NCBI RefSeq assembly: GCF_003967355.1
Contig: NZ_BIFH01000017.1
Span: 440,693-504,692 of the forward strand
DNA length: 64,000 bases
Reading direction: 5' to 3'
DNA from: Embleya hyalina
GTDB taxonomy: Bacteria > Actinomycetota > Actinomycetes > Streptomycetales > Streptomycetaceae
Positions 9,093 to 17,877 of this stretch are shown here, piece by piece. The first letter of the stretch is position 1, and each line of letters begins with the position of its first letter. The notes beneath the pieces are model-generated. The model was not told where the DNA came from. It ran no database searches and was given only the letters and a program-made list of their open reading frames with translations. The position numbers and the translations under genes were made by a program.

Positions 9093-9503
9093 TCAGGCGG
9101 CGGTGGTCGCCACGTGTGCGCGCACCCAGTCGACGATGTCGGTGGTCGGTGCGCCCGGGGTGAACACCGCCGCGACACCGATCCGTTGCAACTCGGGCAC
9201 GTCCTCCTCCGGGATGATCCCGCCGCCGAACACCAGGATGTCCTCGGCCTCGCGCTCCTTGAGCAGTTCGATCACCTTGGCGAAGAGCGTCATGTGCGCG
9301 CCGGAGAGCACCGACAGGCCGATCGCGTCGGCATCCTCCTGGATGGCCGTCTCGACGATCTGGACCGGGGTCTGGTGCAGCCCGGTGTACACCACCTCGA
9401 AGCCCGCGTCGCGCAGTGCGCGCGCGACCACCTTGACCCCACGATCGTGTCCGTCGAGCCCGGGCTTGGCCACGACGATCCTGATCGGTCCGGGAACACC
9501 CAT
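9093..9503 (-). CDS. icmB: Isobutyryl-CoA mutase small, cobalamin-binding subunit
   Basis: A 136-residue stand-alone B12-binding domain. The motif KPGLDGHDRG supplies the His that ligates cobalt from below, and LSVLSGAH and VFGGGIIP are typical of the mutase fold. Length and sequence fit IcmB, the small subunit of adenosylcobalamin-dependent isobutyryl-CoA mutase, which interconverts isobutyryl-CoA and n-butyryl-CoA. The large subunit gene is not in this window. Start: GGAGG lies five bases before the ATG at 9503; upstream ATGs have weaker sites. It could instead be the small subunit of a related acyl-CoA mutase. Confidence 0.78.
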   Translation of the reverse strand: MGVPGPIRIVVAKPGLDGHDRGVKVVARALRDAGFEVVYTGLHQTPVQIVETAIQEDADAIGLSVLSGAHMTLFAKVIELLKEREAEDILVFGGGIIPEEDVPELQRIGVAAVFTPGAPTTDIVDWVRAHVATTAA

Positions 9504-9728
9504 CACTGCCTCCATGTACATAGCGAAGCCCTCGCCCGGAGCGTAACCCCCGCCCGGTCGGCGCACGGGCGGCGGTCGACGGCGTCCGCCCGGACGGGTG
9601 CCGCCGAGGCGGACCTCGTCACCCGCCCGGCCGTCTGACCTGCGGTTCCGATCGCGAGGATTGTCCTGTGAACGTCAAGGGAGCTACAGTCCGTTTCCGA
9701 CCGGCCCCCGAAACGTAAGGCGACGTAG

Positions 9729-11360
9729 GTGACGGACGTTCGCTACCCGAGTGCGGAGCAGCAGGCTCGCCACGGGTCGGACGCCGAGGGTGCGTACTCC
9801 CCCTACGGCTCGTCCGACCCGGTTCACGGCGGCTACGACCAGGGCTACGGGTACGGCGCGAACGCCTACCCGACCGACCCGAGCGGCGGTTGGCCCGCGG
9901 TCGACGCATCGGGTGGTTGGGGTGTACCGGCACCCGCGTACGACGGGTACGACACCGGCACCGGCCACCCCGCGGCGGCCGGCTACGCGTCCGGCGGGTA
10001 CGCCGCCGTCGACCACTCCGGCACGCAGTACTCCGCCGTCGGCTACGACCCGACGGGCCACGGCTCGGGCGGCTACGACACCTCGGGGTATCAACCCGCC
10101 TACGACGCCTCGGGATACGTCCGGGTACCGAGCCACGACGGCTACGGCGACGGCTACACCGGGTCGTACGACGCCTCCGGCGGCTATGCCGCGACCGGCA
10201 CCTACGGCCATCCCGCGGTCCAGGACACCGGCTACGACACCCGGACCTGGGCGGTGACCGACACCGCGGCGCAGGATCCGGCGCCTGCCCCGTACGTCGA
10301 CCCCGCGTGGGACGGTGGCTCGAACACCGGTATGTGGTACGCCGCTTCGGACACCGCCGCGTGGGAGTCCGACACCTGGTACTCCCCCGTCCCGGTGCGC
10401 GACGACGCCGACAAGTGGTCGGGCGGCAACCGCTCGACGACGGACCTGTTCGACGACGGCGGCACGCGTGCGCCGGTCGAGCCCGCGTTCGATGTCGACG
10501 ACCATGACCTCAGCGTGCCGGCCCCCACCGACACCGAGTCCGACGCGGACGACGCGCGCGTCGAGCGGCGGGTCGAACCGACCGGGAAGCCGAAGACCCG
10601 GGAGGCCAAGGCCGGCAAGGAGGCCAAGGAGTCCGCCGACAAGGCCCGGGTGAAGCGCAAACGCGCGTTCCCGCTCACCGCCGGCGCCCCGCTCGCGGTG
10701 ATGGGCGCGGCGGCGATGGCCGTCGCGGCGGTCGGCGGCCTGCACACCGCGGGCGCCGAGACCAAGGACGCGGACCCGGTGGCCGGCGGCGAGGACCTGC
10801 CGCTGATGTCGCCGATGGACAAACAACTGGTGGATCTCCAGGTCGGCGCCGAGGACTTCGCCGAGCGCGCCAGTCGCGCGCAGACCCGGGTCTCGCTCCA
10901 GGAGCGCCAGGAACAGGCCCAGCAGGACCAGGAAGCCGAGCGCAAGCGCCGGGAGTCCCTCAGGCCCAAGTACGTGCTCCCGGTCGCCCAGAAGGGCCTC
11001 AGCGCCTATTTCGGCTCCTCCGGCTCGCGCTGGGCGCACACCCACACCGGCATCGACTTCCCGGTGGACCTGGGCACCCCGGTGCTCGCGGTGATGGACG
11101 GCGTGGTGCGCACGCAGGTGAACACGGCCTACGGGAACATGGTGATCCTGACCGGCAAGGACGGCACCGAGACCTGGTACTGCCACCTGACCCGGGCCAA
11201 GATCCGCTCCGGTCCGGTCAAGGCGGGCGACGTGATCGCCTACAGCGGCGACACCGGCAACAGCACCGGCCCGCACCTGCACTTCGAGGTCCGCCCCGGC
11301 GGCGGCGCCCCGATCAACCCGCTGCCCTGGCTGCGGGCGAACGGCCTCGACCCGACCTGA
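9729..11360 (+). CDS. M23 family metallopeptidase with Tyr/Gly-rich N-terminus
   Basis: A 543-residue predicted peptidoglycan endopeptidase. The C-terminal M23 (LytM) domain, about residues 415-540, has the zinc-binding signature HTGIDFP near 440 and HLHFEV near 517. A hydrophobic segment around 312-340, preceded by basic residues, should place this domain outside the membrane. A charged, coiled-coil-like stretch (about 370-410) lies between them. The first 200 residues are low complexity, dominated by Gly, Tyr, Ser, Asp and Pro, and are probably disordered in the cytoplasm. GTG start at 9729. Part of the wall-growth machinery by family; the regulator is unknown. Confidence 0.87.
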   Translation: MTDVRYPSAEQQARHGSDAEGAYSPYGSSDPVHGGYDQGYGYGANAYPTDPSGGWPAVDASGGWGVPAPAYDGYDTGTGHPAAAGYASGGYAAVDHSGTQYSAVGYDPTGHGSGGYDTSGYQPAYDASGYVRVPSHDGYGDGYTGSYDASGGYAATGTYGHPAVQDTGYDTRTWAVTDTAAQDPAPAPYVDPAWDGGSNTGMWYAASDTAAWESDTWYSPVPVRDDADKWSGGNRSTTDLFDDGGTRAPVEPAFDVDDHDLSVPAPTDTESDADDARVERRVEPTGKPKTREAKAGKEAKESADKARVKRKRAFPLTAGAPLAVMGAAAMAVAAVGGLHTAGAETKDADPVAGGEDLPLMSPMDKQLVDLQVGAEDFAERASRAQTRVSLQERQEQAQQDQEAERKRRESLRPKYVLPVAQKGLSAYFGSSGSRWAHTHTGIDFPVDLGTPVLAVMDGVVRTQVNTAYGNMVILTGKDGTETWYCHLTRAKIRSGPVKAGDVIAYSGDTGNSTGPHLHFEVRPGGGAPINPLPWLRANGLDPT

Positions 11361-11400
11361 GCCCGACGCGCGTCGGCGATCCGGGACCTATCGTGGACGG

Positions 11401-12318
11401 ATGAGCTCATCCGAGGCGCAGTTCACCGCCGAGACCGGCAGCCGTGGCGAGTTCGTCCGGCAGGCCAACCGGTTCACCGGGCGGCCGGAGCCGGAGCGCG
11501 GGCGATATCAGCTGGTGGTGTCCCTGGCCTGCCCGTGGGCGCATCGGGCGATCATCGTGCGTCGGCTGCTCGGGCTCGACGACGCACTGGGTCTGTCCGT
11601 GGTGGACCCGATCCGGGACGAGCGGGGATGGCGGTTCACCAACCACCCCGACGGGCGCGACCCGGCGACCGGGCTCGCGTTCCTCGCCGACGCCTACCGG
11701 GCCAGTGACCCCACCTACGCCGGTCGGGTGACCGTACCCGCGATCATCGACCTGACCACCGGGCACGTGGTCACCAACGACTATCCGCGGATCACCCTCG
11801 ACTTCTCCACCCGCTGGACCGCGCTGCACCGAGCCGGCGCGCCCGATCTGTACCCCGAGCACCTGCGCGCGGAGATCGACGCGATCAACGCGGACGTGTT
11901 CCGGGACGTGAACAACGGCGTGTACCGGTGCGGGTTCGCCACCTCGCAGGACGCCTACGAAGAGGCGTTCGACACGCTGTTCGCCCGGCTGGACCTGCTG
12001 GAGAAGCGGCTGGGCGGGCAGCGCTTCCTGGTCGGCGACGCGATCACCGAGGCGGACATCCGGCTGTTCACCACGCTGGTCCGATTCGACGCGGTCTACC
12101 ACGGCCACTTCAAGACCAACCTGCGCAAGCTGACCGAGTACCCGGTCCTGTGGGCCTACGCCCGCGACCTGTTCCAGACCGAAGGCTTCGGGGACACGGT
12201 CGACTTCGACCACATCAAGCGGCACTACTACGTCACACACGACGCGATCAACCCGACCGGAATCGTCCCGAAGGGCCCCGACCCGGAACTGTGGCACACA
12301 CCGCACGGCCGCGGCTGA
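11401..12318 (+). CDS. Glutathionyl-hydroquinone reductase family protein (probably mycothiol-dependent)
   Basis: A 305-residue member of the Xi-class glutathione transferase family (YqjG/ECM4). The catalytic Cys is in SLACPWAHRA (Cys-44), followed by an all-helical C-terminal domain containing the YEEAFDTLF region and YYVTHDAINP near the end. Family members remove glutathione from thiolated hydroquinones. Actinomycetes use mycothiol, so the substrate is more likely mycothionyl-hydroquinone (inference). It begins 40 bases after the M23 gene in the same direction. A strong hairpin at 12406-12442 follows. Confidence 0.85.
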   Translation: MSSSEAQFTAETGSRGEFVRQANRFTGRPEPERGRYQLVVSLACPWAHRAIIVRRLLGLDDALGLSVVDPIRDERGWRFTNHPDGRDPATGLAFLADAYRASDPTYAGRVTVPAIIDLTTGHVVTNDYPRITLDFSTRWTALHRAGAPDLYPEHLRAEIDAINADVFRDVNNGVYRCGFATSQDAYEEAFDTLFARLDLLEKRLGGQRFLVGDAITEADIRLFTTLVRFDAVYHGHFKTNLRKLTEYPVLWAYARDLFQTEGFGDTVDFDHIKRHYYVTHDAINPTGIVPKGPDPELWHTPHGRG

Positions 12319-12405
12319 GCACACACCACGCGGGGACGGGGCGGCGCGGAGGCGCGGGCGCGGACGTATGGGTGCGAGCCCGGTGCCGCGCCCGCCGAGT
12401 ACGCC

Positions 12406-12442
12406 CGAGGGGGCGGGGGGCCGCCGGCCCCCCGCCCCCTCG
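12406..12442. terminator. Bidirectional hairpin between convergent genes
   Basis: A perfect 17-bp stem (12406-12422 with 12426-12442) closed by a 3-base loop. It lies between the stops of the hydroquinone reductase gene and the opposing membrane-protein gene. No T-run follows, as is usual in GC-rich actinomycetes. Confidence 0.75.
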
Positions 12443-12465
12443 TCGTATCGGACCACCCGTGTCGG

Positions 12466-13236
12466 CTACTTGGTCAGGCCGACGGCCGGCGGGGGGTCGT
12501 CCGGGTCCGCGTCGGGCGCGGCCGGGAAGGCGGCCGAGGATCCGGCCGGTGAGTCCGGCGCTGCCGGCGCCTCGATCACGGCCATGATCCCGGTCTCGGT
12601 TTCCGCCTCGACCCCGGCCCGGTGCGCGCCCCCGGCACGGGACGCGGCCTCGACGTCGGCCCCGGTCTCGATGTCGGTCTCGACGCCGGTCCCGGTCTCG
12701 ACGTCCGACTCGACGCCCGTCTCGAAGCCGGTCCCGGATCCGACGCCGGTCCCCAAGTCGGTCCCGGTCCGGGAGTCGGCCCCGCCCGGCTCGACGCCGG
12801 ACTCGACGTCGGCCCCGGCCTCGACGCCGGGCCGGACGTCCGTTCCGAGACCCGCGGCGGCCTCGAATCCGGCCTTCGGCTCCGGCTTCGTCCCGGGGTC
12901 CTCATCGAGCGCGCCGCCGTGCTCCTCGTGCTCCTCGTGCCCCTCCCGGCCCACGAACGCCGTACCGCCCGGCTCCGACGCCGTCACCGGCGCGAAGAAC
13001 GCGGCCGGCGGCGTGGGAGCGGCCGGCTCCGCATCGGATCGGCCGGTCGGCAACATCGACCACAGCGCCCCGGCGAGGCCCGCCAGGCCCACTCCGATCG
13101 CCGCGGTGGCCAGCGACCACTCGGGGCTCATCAGCGCGTGTCCGCCCGCCCGCAGCAGATACGCGATCGCGATGGCGGTGAACACCACACCCGCGATCAG
13201 GGCCATCGGGTCGAAGCGCCGCCTGTTCGTCCTCAT
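12466..13236 (-). CDS. Two-helix membrane protein with acidic repeat tail
   Basis: A 256-residue protein of unknown function. Two hydrophobic segments (about residues 11-30 and 40-62) are followed by about 190 residues of low-complexity sequence rich in Gly, Thr, Glu, Asp, Val and Ala, with repeated units such as VETGTGVETDIETG. The tail also has a short His/Glu patch (EGHEEHEEH). The ATG at 13236 follows a GGAGGG site. It is convergent with the upstream reductase gene and runs in the same direction as the PspC gene behind it. No homologue with a known role is recognised. Confidence 0.65.
   Translation of the reverse strand: MRTNRRRFDPMALIAGVVFTAIAIAYLLRAGGHALMSPEWSLATAAIGVGLAGLAGALWSMLPTGRSDAEPAAPTPPAAFFAPVTASEPGGTAFVGREGHEEHEEHGGALDEDPGTKPEPKAGFEAAAGLGTDVRPGVEAGADVESGVEPGGADSRTGTDLGTGVGSGTGFETGVESDVETGTGVETDIETGADVEAASRAGGAHRAGVEAETETGIMAVIEAPAAPDSPAGSSAAFPAAPDADPDDPPPAVGLTK
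12600..12860. repeat. Hexanucleotide-like tandem repeats encoding the acidic tail
   Basis: Short imperfect repeats built from cggtc and tcgac blocks, about six bases per unit, lie inside the membrane-protein gene. They encode alternating Thr/Val/Asp/Glu/Gly residues and are likely to vary in number between strains. Confidence 0.6.
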
Positions 13237-13309
13237 CGGGATCCGCCCTCCATCCGGGTCACGCCGTTCCTCGGTGTCCTGCGCGGGTCCACCCGCTCGA
13301 GCGACGCGC

Positions 13310-14605
13310 TCATCGCGGCAACCGTCCGTGGTCGTCGTACAGCAGTTCCACCTGGCCCAGGCCGACCTCCAGGTCCAGCGTGATCGTGCCGCGCTCCGGC
13401 CCCGCGATCGGCTCCACCGTCTCGCTCCGGTCCGGCCGCCAGCCGTCGTCGCGACCGCTCATCGTGCGGACGTCACCGACGTCGGAGCGGCCCTTGAACA
13501 CCACCCTGACGTCCTTGGGCACCCACACCTGGATCTGCCCGGCGCCCACCGTGGCCTTGACCGTCGCCGCGCGGGCCGGCCCCAGGTCGAGGGTACGCAG
13601 GTCCAGGTCCAGGTCGCCGCCGCCGAGGTGGTACGACGCGGGCAGTGCCGCGACCGAGGTCGGCGTGTAGGTGCGCTCCCCCCACGGCCCGGTCAGCGGC
13701 ACGGTGATCGCGGTGAGTCCGGCGAGCAGCGCGGTGAGCGCGAGGGCGGGCAGGATCAGCAGCCGGGCCCGGCCGAACCAGGTGCCCGCGAGCAGGCCCA
13801 GGCCGACGACGCCGAGCACGATGGCCACCGCGACGGTGAACGTCACGTCGACCGTGTCGGTGCGGTTGAACACCCACAGCAGGCCGCCGACCATCGTGGC
13901 CACCGACAGCGTGGCCAGCGCCACGTACGAGCGCGGACGCTTCGCGGGCCTGCCCGGCTCGGCCGCGACCGGCTTCGCGGGCGGTTGCCCACCCTCCGGC
14001 GCCGAGCCGCCACCGGGCACCTGCCACCACATCGGCGGTCCCGGCGCGGTGTCGCCGGCCGGGACGGTGTCGACCGGCGCGGGAGCGCTCGCCATCGCCG
14101 CGACCCCCGCCGTTCGCGCGGCGGCCTCGGACCTGCGTTTCGTGTCGGTCCAGACCATGAACAGGACCACGGCGGTGATCATCATCAGCGGGACCGACGG
14201 GCCGAAGCCCGAGTCCAGGTACGTGAAGAACAAGGCGACCCCCATCACGGCGACCACGGTGGCGGCCGTCGCCCCGCGGTCGAACTTCCCGGCGAGCACC
14301 CGGCGCAGCACCGGCTGCTCCTCTCCACGGGCCGGGATCAACAGCCAGCCCAGGCTGTACACCAGTACGCCCACCCCGCCGAAGAGCGACAGCACCGCGA
14401 AGACGATGCGGAAGATCACCGGATCGAGGCCGAAATGCTCGCCGAGGCCGCCGCACACGCCGGAGACCATGCGGTCGTCGACGCTGCGCAGGAGCTGGGG
14501 TCGAGTGGTCGTCGTCGTGGGCGCCGCGGACGACCCCGGAGGGCCGCCCGGGACGTCGCCGGCCCGGTTGCCGGCCGAGACACCGGGTTTCATGTCGTCG
14601 TTCAT
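13310..14605 (-). CDS. PspC domain membrane protein
   Basis: A 431-residue protein. A PspC domain follows a disordered Thr-rich start: VCGGLGEHFGLDP around residues 50-62, then a hydrophobic helix and SLGWLLIPARGEE. Three or four more transmembrane segments follow (near 115, 140, 235 and 260-310). The C-terminal 120 residues form a soluble beta-rich domain (GGGDLDLDLRTLD, GQVELLYDDHGR) of the kind often attached to actinobacterial PspC proteins and linked to LiaF-like signalling. It is divergent from a PspC-type histidine kinase. Start: ATG at 14605, the first of several nearby in-frame starts with a plausible context; upstream residues are not protein-like. Confidence 0.83.
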   Translation of the reverse strand: MNDDMKPGVSAGNRAGDVPGGPPGSSAAPTTTTTRPQLLRSVDDRMVSGVCGGLGEHFGLDPVIFRIVFAVLSLFGGVGVLVYSLGWLLIPARGEEQPVLRRVLAGKFDRGATAATVVAVMGVALFFTYLDSGFGPSVPLMMITAVVLFMVWTDTKRRSEAAARTAGVAAMASAPAPVDTVPAGDTAPGPPMWWQVPGGGSAPEGGQPPAKPVAAEPGRPAKRPRSYVALATLSVATMVGGLLWVFNRTDTVDVTFTVAVAIVLGVVGLGLLAGTWFGRARLLILPALALTALLAGLTAITVPLTGPWGERTYTPTSVAALPASYHLGGGDLDLDLRTLDLGPARAATVKATVGAGQIQVWVPKDVRVVFKGRSDVGDVRTMSGRDDGWRPDRSETVEPIAGPERGTITLDLEVGLGQVELLYDDHGRLPR

Positions 14606-14649
14606 GGGTCCATCGTGGCGTGCGCGCGGCCCCGTTCCCATCGGGCTCC

Positions 14650-14702
14650 GCCCTGGTCGACCCCTGGTCCGACCCTGAGGGGGAATCAGGGTCGAGCCCT
14701 GA
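14650..14702. promoter_or_regulatory. Operator-like repeats between pspC and the kinase gene
   Basis: An inverted repeat CGACCCTGA (14670-14678), 7-base spacer, TCAGGGTCG (14686-14694). Related half-sites lie at 14656-14665 (GTCGACCCCT) and 14695-14702 (AGCCCTGA). The repeats lie in the 118-base divergent region, a likely site for the LuxR-type regulator encoded downstream to control both directions. Confidence 0.55.
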
Positions 14703-14723
14703 TGCGCCCGGGCTTGCCGGCGT

Positions 14724-15998
14724 GTGACGATCGGTCGTGTGACCGCCGTATATCCGCCCCCCGCCGCGCCGAACCGGCCCGCGTACCCGACACCGAAGCT
14801 CCGCCGCGCCGCGTCCCACCGGTTCGCCGGCGGCGTCGCGCGCGGCCTGGCCGAGCACCTCGGCGTCGAGGTGGTGGTCCTGCGGGTCGCCTTCGTCGCG
14901 CTCGCGTTCTTCGCGGGCCTGGGCGTGGTCATGTACGCGGCCTTCTGGATCTTCGTACCGCAGAGCGTGGGCACCGCCGCCCCGCCGAGCCGCGAGCGCG
15001 GTCGGGAGCGGCATCAGGCGCTCGCGCTGATCATCGTGCTGATCGCGGCGACCATGCTCACCGGGCTCGGGACCGACACCGACACCGGCTCCGGCGACTG
15101 GTTGTGGCCGCTGCTCGTGGCCGGGCCCGGGGTGATCCTGCTGTGGCGTCAGGCCGACGAGTCGCAGCGGCAGCGCTGGTTCTCGCTGGACGGGCGCAGC
15201 CGGGTGGCGGGTTGGCTGCGCGCCCTGATCGGCGCCACGCTGGTGGTCGCGGGCCTGATCTTCTTCTCGCTCGGCCGCGGCGGCATCGGCGACGCGCTGG
15301 CCGCGATGCGCGGGGCGGGCCTGCTCCTGGTCGGCCTGCTGGTCATCTTCGGTCCGTATCTGCTGCGACAGACCCGCGAATTGGGCGCCGAGCGCCGGGC
15401 CCGCATCCGGGCCCAGGAGCGGGCCGAGGTGGCCGCGCACGTGCACGACTCGGTGCTGCACACGCTGACCCTGATCCAGCGCCAGGTGGAGGACCCGCGC
15501 GAGGTGGCCCGGTTGGCCCGGGCGCAGGAGCGCGAGCTGCGGGCCTGGTTGTACCGCCCCGACGGCGAGGAGCCGGACCGCACCTTCGCCGCCGCGCTGC
15601 GCGGGGTCGCCGCGGAGGTGGAGGACGCGCACGGGGTGTCGATCGAGATCGTGTGCGTGGGCGACTGCCCGGTCGACGACCGGCTCTCCGCGCTGATCGC
15701 CGCCGCGCGCGAGGCGATGGTCAACGCGGCGAAGTACGCGGGCGGCGCGGCGATCTCGGTGTTCGGCGAGGCCGACGAGGACATGGTCACGGTGTTCGTC
15801 CGCGACCGCGGGCCCGGTTTCGACCCGGACTCCGTACCCGCCGACCGGCTGGGTGTGCGAGAGTCCGTGCTCGGGCGCATGCGCCGCAACGGGGGCGCCG
15901 CGAACATCCGCAGCGAACCCGGCGAGGGCACCGAGGTCGAGCTGGAGATGCGCCGCGCCGACGCCGGCCGGTCCGCTGTGGGAAGGACGAACACGTGA
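14724..15998 (+). CDS. PspC-domain sensor histidine kinase
   Basis: A 424-residue membrane sensor kinase. An N-terminal PspC domain (about 27-80) leads into several transmembrane helices (to about 215). The HisKA_3-type phosphoacceptor region AHVHDSVLHTL has the His near 240, and an HATPase domain includes the N-box AMVNAAKYAG near 332 and the G-box RDRGPGFDPD. This architecture matches the MacS-type kinases of Streptomyces. Its stop overlaps the start of the response regulator by four bases. GTG start at 14724; a second in-frame GTG at 14739 is possible. Confidence 0.86.
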   Translation: MTIGRVTAVYPPPAAPNRPAYPTPKLRRAASHRFAGGVARGLAEHLGVEVVVLRVAFVALAFFAGLGVVMYAAFWIFVPQSVGTAAPPSRERGRERHQALALIIVLIAATMLTGLGTDTDTGSGDWLWPLLVAGPGVILLWRQADESQRQRWFSLDGRSRVAGWLRALIGATLVVAGLIFFSLGRGGIGDALAAMRGAGLLLVGLLVIFGPYLLRQTRELGAERRARIRAQERAEVAAHVHDSVLHTLTLIQRQVEDPREVARLARAQERELRAWLYRPDGEEPDRTFAAALRGVAAEVEDAHGVSIEIVCVGDCPVDDRLSALIAAAREAMVNAAKYAGGAAISVFGEADEDMVTVFVRDRGPGFDPDSVPADRLGVRESVLGRMRRNGGAANIRSEPGEGTEVELEMRRADAGRSAVGRTNT

Positions 15999-16672
15999 AC
16001 ACCACCGAGACGAGTAGCGCAGCCGCCGAGGGCACGCCCCGCACCCGGGTGGTCCTCGTCGACGACCACCGGATGTTCCGCACCGGCGTGCGCGCCGAGA
16101 TCGGCGAGGCGGTCGAGGTGGTCGGCGAGGCCGACGACGTGGCGAGCGCGGTGGCCGTGGTCACCGAGACCCGCCCCGAGGTGGTTCTGCTCGACGTGCA
16201 CCTGCCCGGCGGCGGTGGGGTGGAGGTGTTGCGCCGGTGCGCGTCGCTGATCCCGGCGGTGCGCTTCCTCGCGCTGTCGGTGTCGGACGCCGCGGAGGAC
16301 GTGATCGGGGTGATCCGGGGCGGCGCCCGCGGCTATGTGACCAAGTCGATCACCGGCGACGAACTGATCCGCGCGATCGGCCGGGTCGGCGAGGGTGACG
16401 CGGTGTTCTCGCCGCGCCTGGCGGGCTTCGTACTGGACGCGTTCGCGGCCACCGACGTGCCGCCGATCGACGAGGACCTGGACCGGCTCACCCAGCGCGA
16501 GCGCGAGGTGCTGCGGCTGATCGCGCGCGGCTACGCCTACAAGGAGATCGCCCGCCGACTGGTCATCTCGGTCAAGACGGTGGAGACGCATGTCTCCGCC
16601 GTGCTGCGCAAGTTGCAGTTGTCCAACCGGCACGAACTGACCCGCTGGGCGACGGACCGGCGACTGGTCTGA
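15995..16672 (+). CDS. LuxR/NarL-family response regulator
   Basis: A 225-residue regulator. The receiver domain has VVLVDDHRMF, a phosphoacceptor Asp in LLDVHLPGG near 67 and the conserved Lys in GYVTKS. A C-terminal LuxR helix-turn-helix begins with LTQREREVLRLIARG. The GTG overlaps the kinase stop (GTGA), so it is the cognate partner. Together they resemble MacRS-type systems that act on envelope and developmental genes. A likely target is the shared upstream region with repeats at 14650-14702 (inference). A 23-bp hairpin follows the gene. Confidence 0.88.
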   Translation: MNTTETSSAAAEGTPRTRVVLVDDHRMFRTGVRAEIGEAVEVVGEADDVASAVAVVTETRPEVVLLDVHLPGGGGVEVLRRCASLIPAVRFLALSVSDAAEDVIGVIRGGARGYVTKSITGDELIRAIGRVGEGDAVFSPRLAGFVLDAFAATDVPPIDEDLDRLTQREREVLRLIARGYAYKEIARRLVISVKTVETHVSAVLRKLQLSNRHELTRWATDRRLV

Positions 16673-16692
16673 CCCGCCGGCGACACCCGGCA

Positions 16693-16746
16693 CACACGAC
16701 GGCGCCCGTCCTCGGAGACGAATCCGAGGACGGGCGCCGTCGTGTG
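16693..16746. terminator. 23-bp bidirectional terminator hairpin
   Basis: A perfect 23-bp stem (16693-16715 with 16724-16746) with an 8-base loop between the response regulator and the opposing NlpC/P60 gene. It is among the longest perfect inverted repeats in the window. Confidence 0.85.
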
Positions 16747-16768
16747 GTGTCGCGGGGTGTCCGAGGCT

Positions 16769-17854
16769 CTAGCCGGGGCGGATGGCCGCGAGGAACGGCA
16801 TCGAGTCCAGCGGCGCCTTGGTCACGGTCTTGCCCGGACGCGGAGCGTGCACGATCTGGCCGTTGCCGATGTACATGCCCACGTGGCGGTTGTCCGAGTA
16901 GAAGAACACCAGGTCGCCCGGCTGGAGGGCACTCTTGGCGATCTTGGGGCCGTCGTTGATCTGGGTCCAGGTGGTGCGGCTGAGCGAGACGTTCGCCGCC
17001 TTCCAGGACGCCTGGGTCAGGCCCGAGCAGTCGTACGAGCCGGGGCCCTCGGCGCCGGAGACGTACGGCTTGCCGATCTGTGCCAGCGCGAAGTTGATCG
17101 CGACCTGGGCCCGACCGGAGGCCGGGACGTTGGTCGCCGGCGCGTTGTCCTTGTCCTTGTCCCGCGAACTGCGGTCGTTGCCCCGCGTGGTGTCGTTCGC
17201 GTGCTCGTCCGAGTTGAGCACGTCCTCGCGCTGCTTCTCGGTGAGCGTGTTGAGCAGCCGCTGCGCCTCGGCGAGCTTGGCCTGGATGTCGGTCTTGTTC
17301 TTGTTCAGGTCGGTGCGCAGCTTCTCCAGTTCCGCGAGCTGCGAGGAGGCCTCGGTGCGGTCCTGCTGGAGAACTCGGGCCTGCGCCGCGATCTGCTTCA
17401 GCTTCGCGGCCTGCTGGCCGTCGAGCTGGGACATCATCTGCGACTTCTGCAGGTAACCCTCGGGGTCGCCGCTGAGCGCGAGCGAGAGCGACGGCGGCAG
17501 GCCGCCACTGCGGTACTGGTTCGCCGCCAGGACGCCGATCTGGTCGCGCAGGGCGTTCAGCGCGGCCTGTTCCTCGGTGATCCGGGCCTGCGTCTGGTTC
17601 GCGGTGCCCTGCTGCTTCTCGATCTGCTCCTCGACGCCGTTGGCGGCGTCGGTGGCCTTGACCACGTCGCTGTGCAGCTGGTTGACGCGGTCCTTGGTCT
17701 GCTGGAACGACTGCGCGGGGTCCGCGCTCGCGGTGCCGGCGAAGGTCATCACGCCGGTCATCGTCGCGGCGGCGGTGACCACGGTCGCGGCGGTGCGCAC
17801 GGCGGTGCGCGGCTTGGGCTTGCGGTGTTGCCCGGGTCGACGTTGGGACGCCAC
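16769..17854 (-). CDS. Secreted NlpC/P60 peptidoglycan hydrolase (RipA-like)
   Basis: A 361-residue secreted protein. A basic N-terminus and hydrophobic core end near FAGTASADP, a signal peptide. A long coiled coil (about 45-215) follows, then a charged linker and a C-terminal NlpC/P60 domain with catalytic Cys in SYDCSGL near 273, His in RHVGMYIG and His in IVHAPRP. Such enzymes cut the D-Glu to diamino acid bond in wall stem peptides. The coiled coil probably regulates the enzyme, as in RipA-type hydrolases. GTG start with GAAGGAGA upstream. A cyclic-di-AMP riboswitch lies in its leader. Confidence 0.9.
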   Translation of the reverse strand: MASQRRPGQHRKPKPRTAVRTAATVVTAAATMTGVMTFAGTASADPAQSFQQTKDRVNQLHSDVVKATDAANGVEEQIEKQQGTANQTQARITEEQAALNALRDQIGVLAANQYRSGGLPPSLSLALSGDPEGYLQKSQMMSQLDGQQAAKLKQIAAQARVLQQDRTEASSQLAELEKLRTDLNKNKTDIQAKLAEAQRLLNTLTEKQREDVLNSDEHANDTTRGNDRSSRDKDKDNAPATNVPASGRAQVAINFALAQIGKPYVSGAEGPGSYDCSGLTQASWKAANVSLSRTTWTQINDGPKIAKSALQPGDLVFFYSDNRHVGMYIGNGQIVHAPRPGKTVTKAPLDSMPFLAAIRPG

Positions 17855-17877
17855 TGGTGGCGGGTCTCCTTCCTCGG

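Noticed and set aside
12368..15994. Upstream extension of the response regulator frame (1434 residues)
   Set aside because: Only the last 225 residues form a recognisable protein; the GTG at 15995 overlaps the kinase stop in the usual way.
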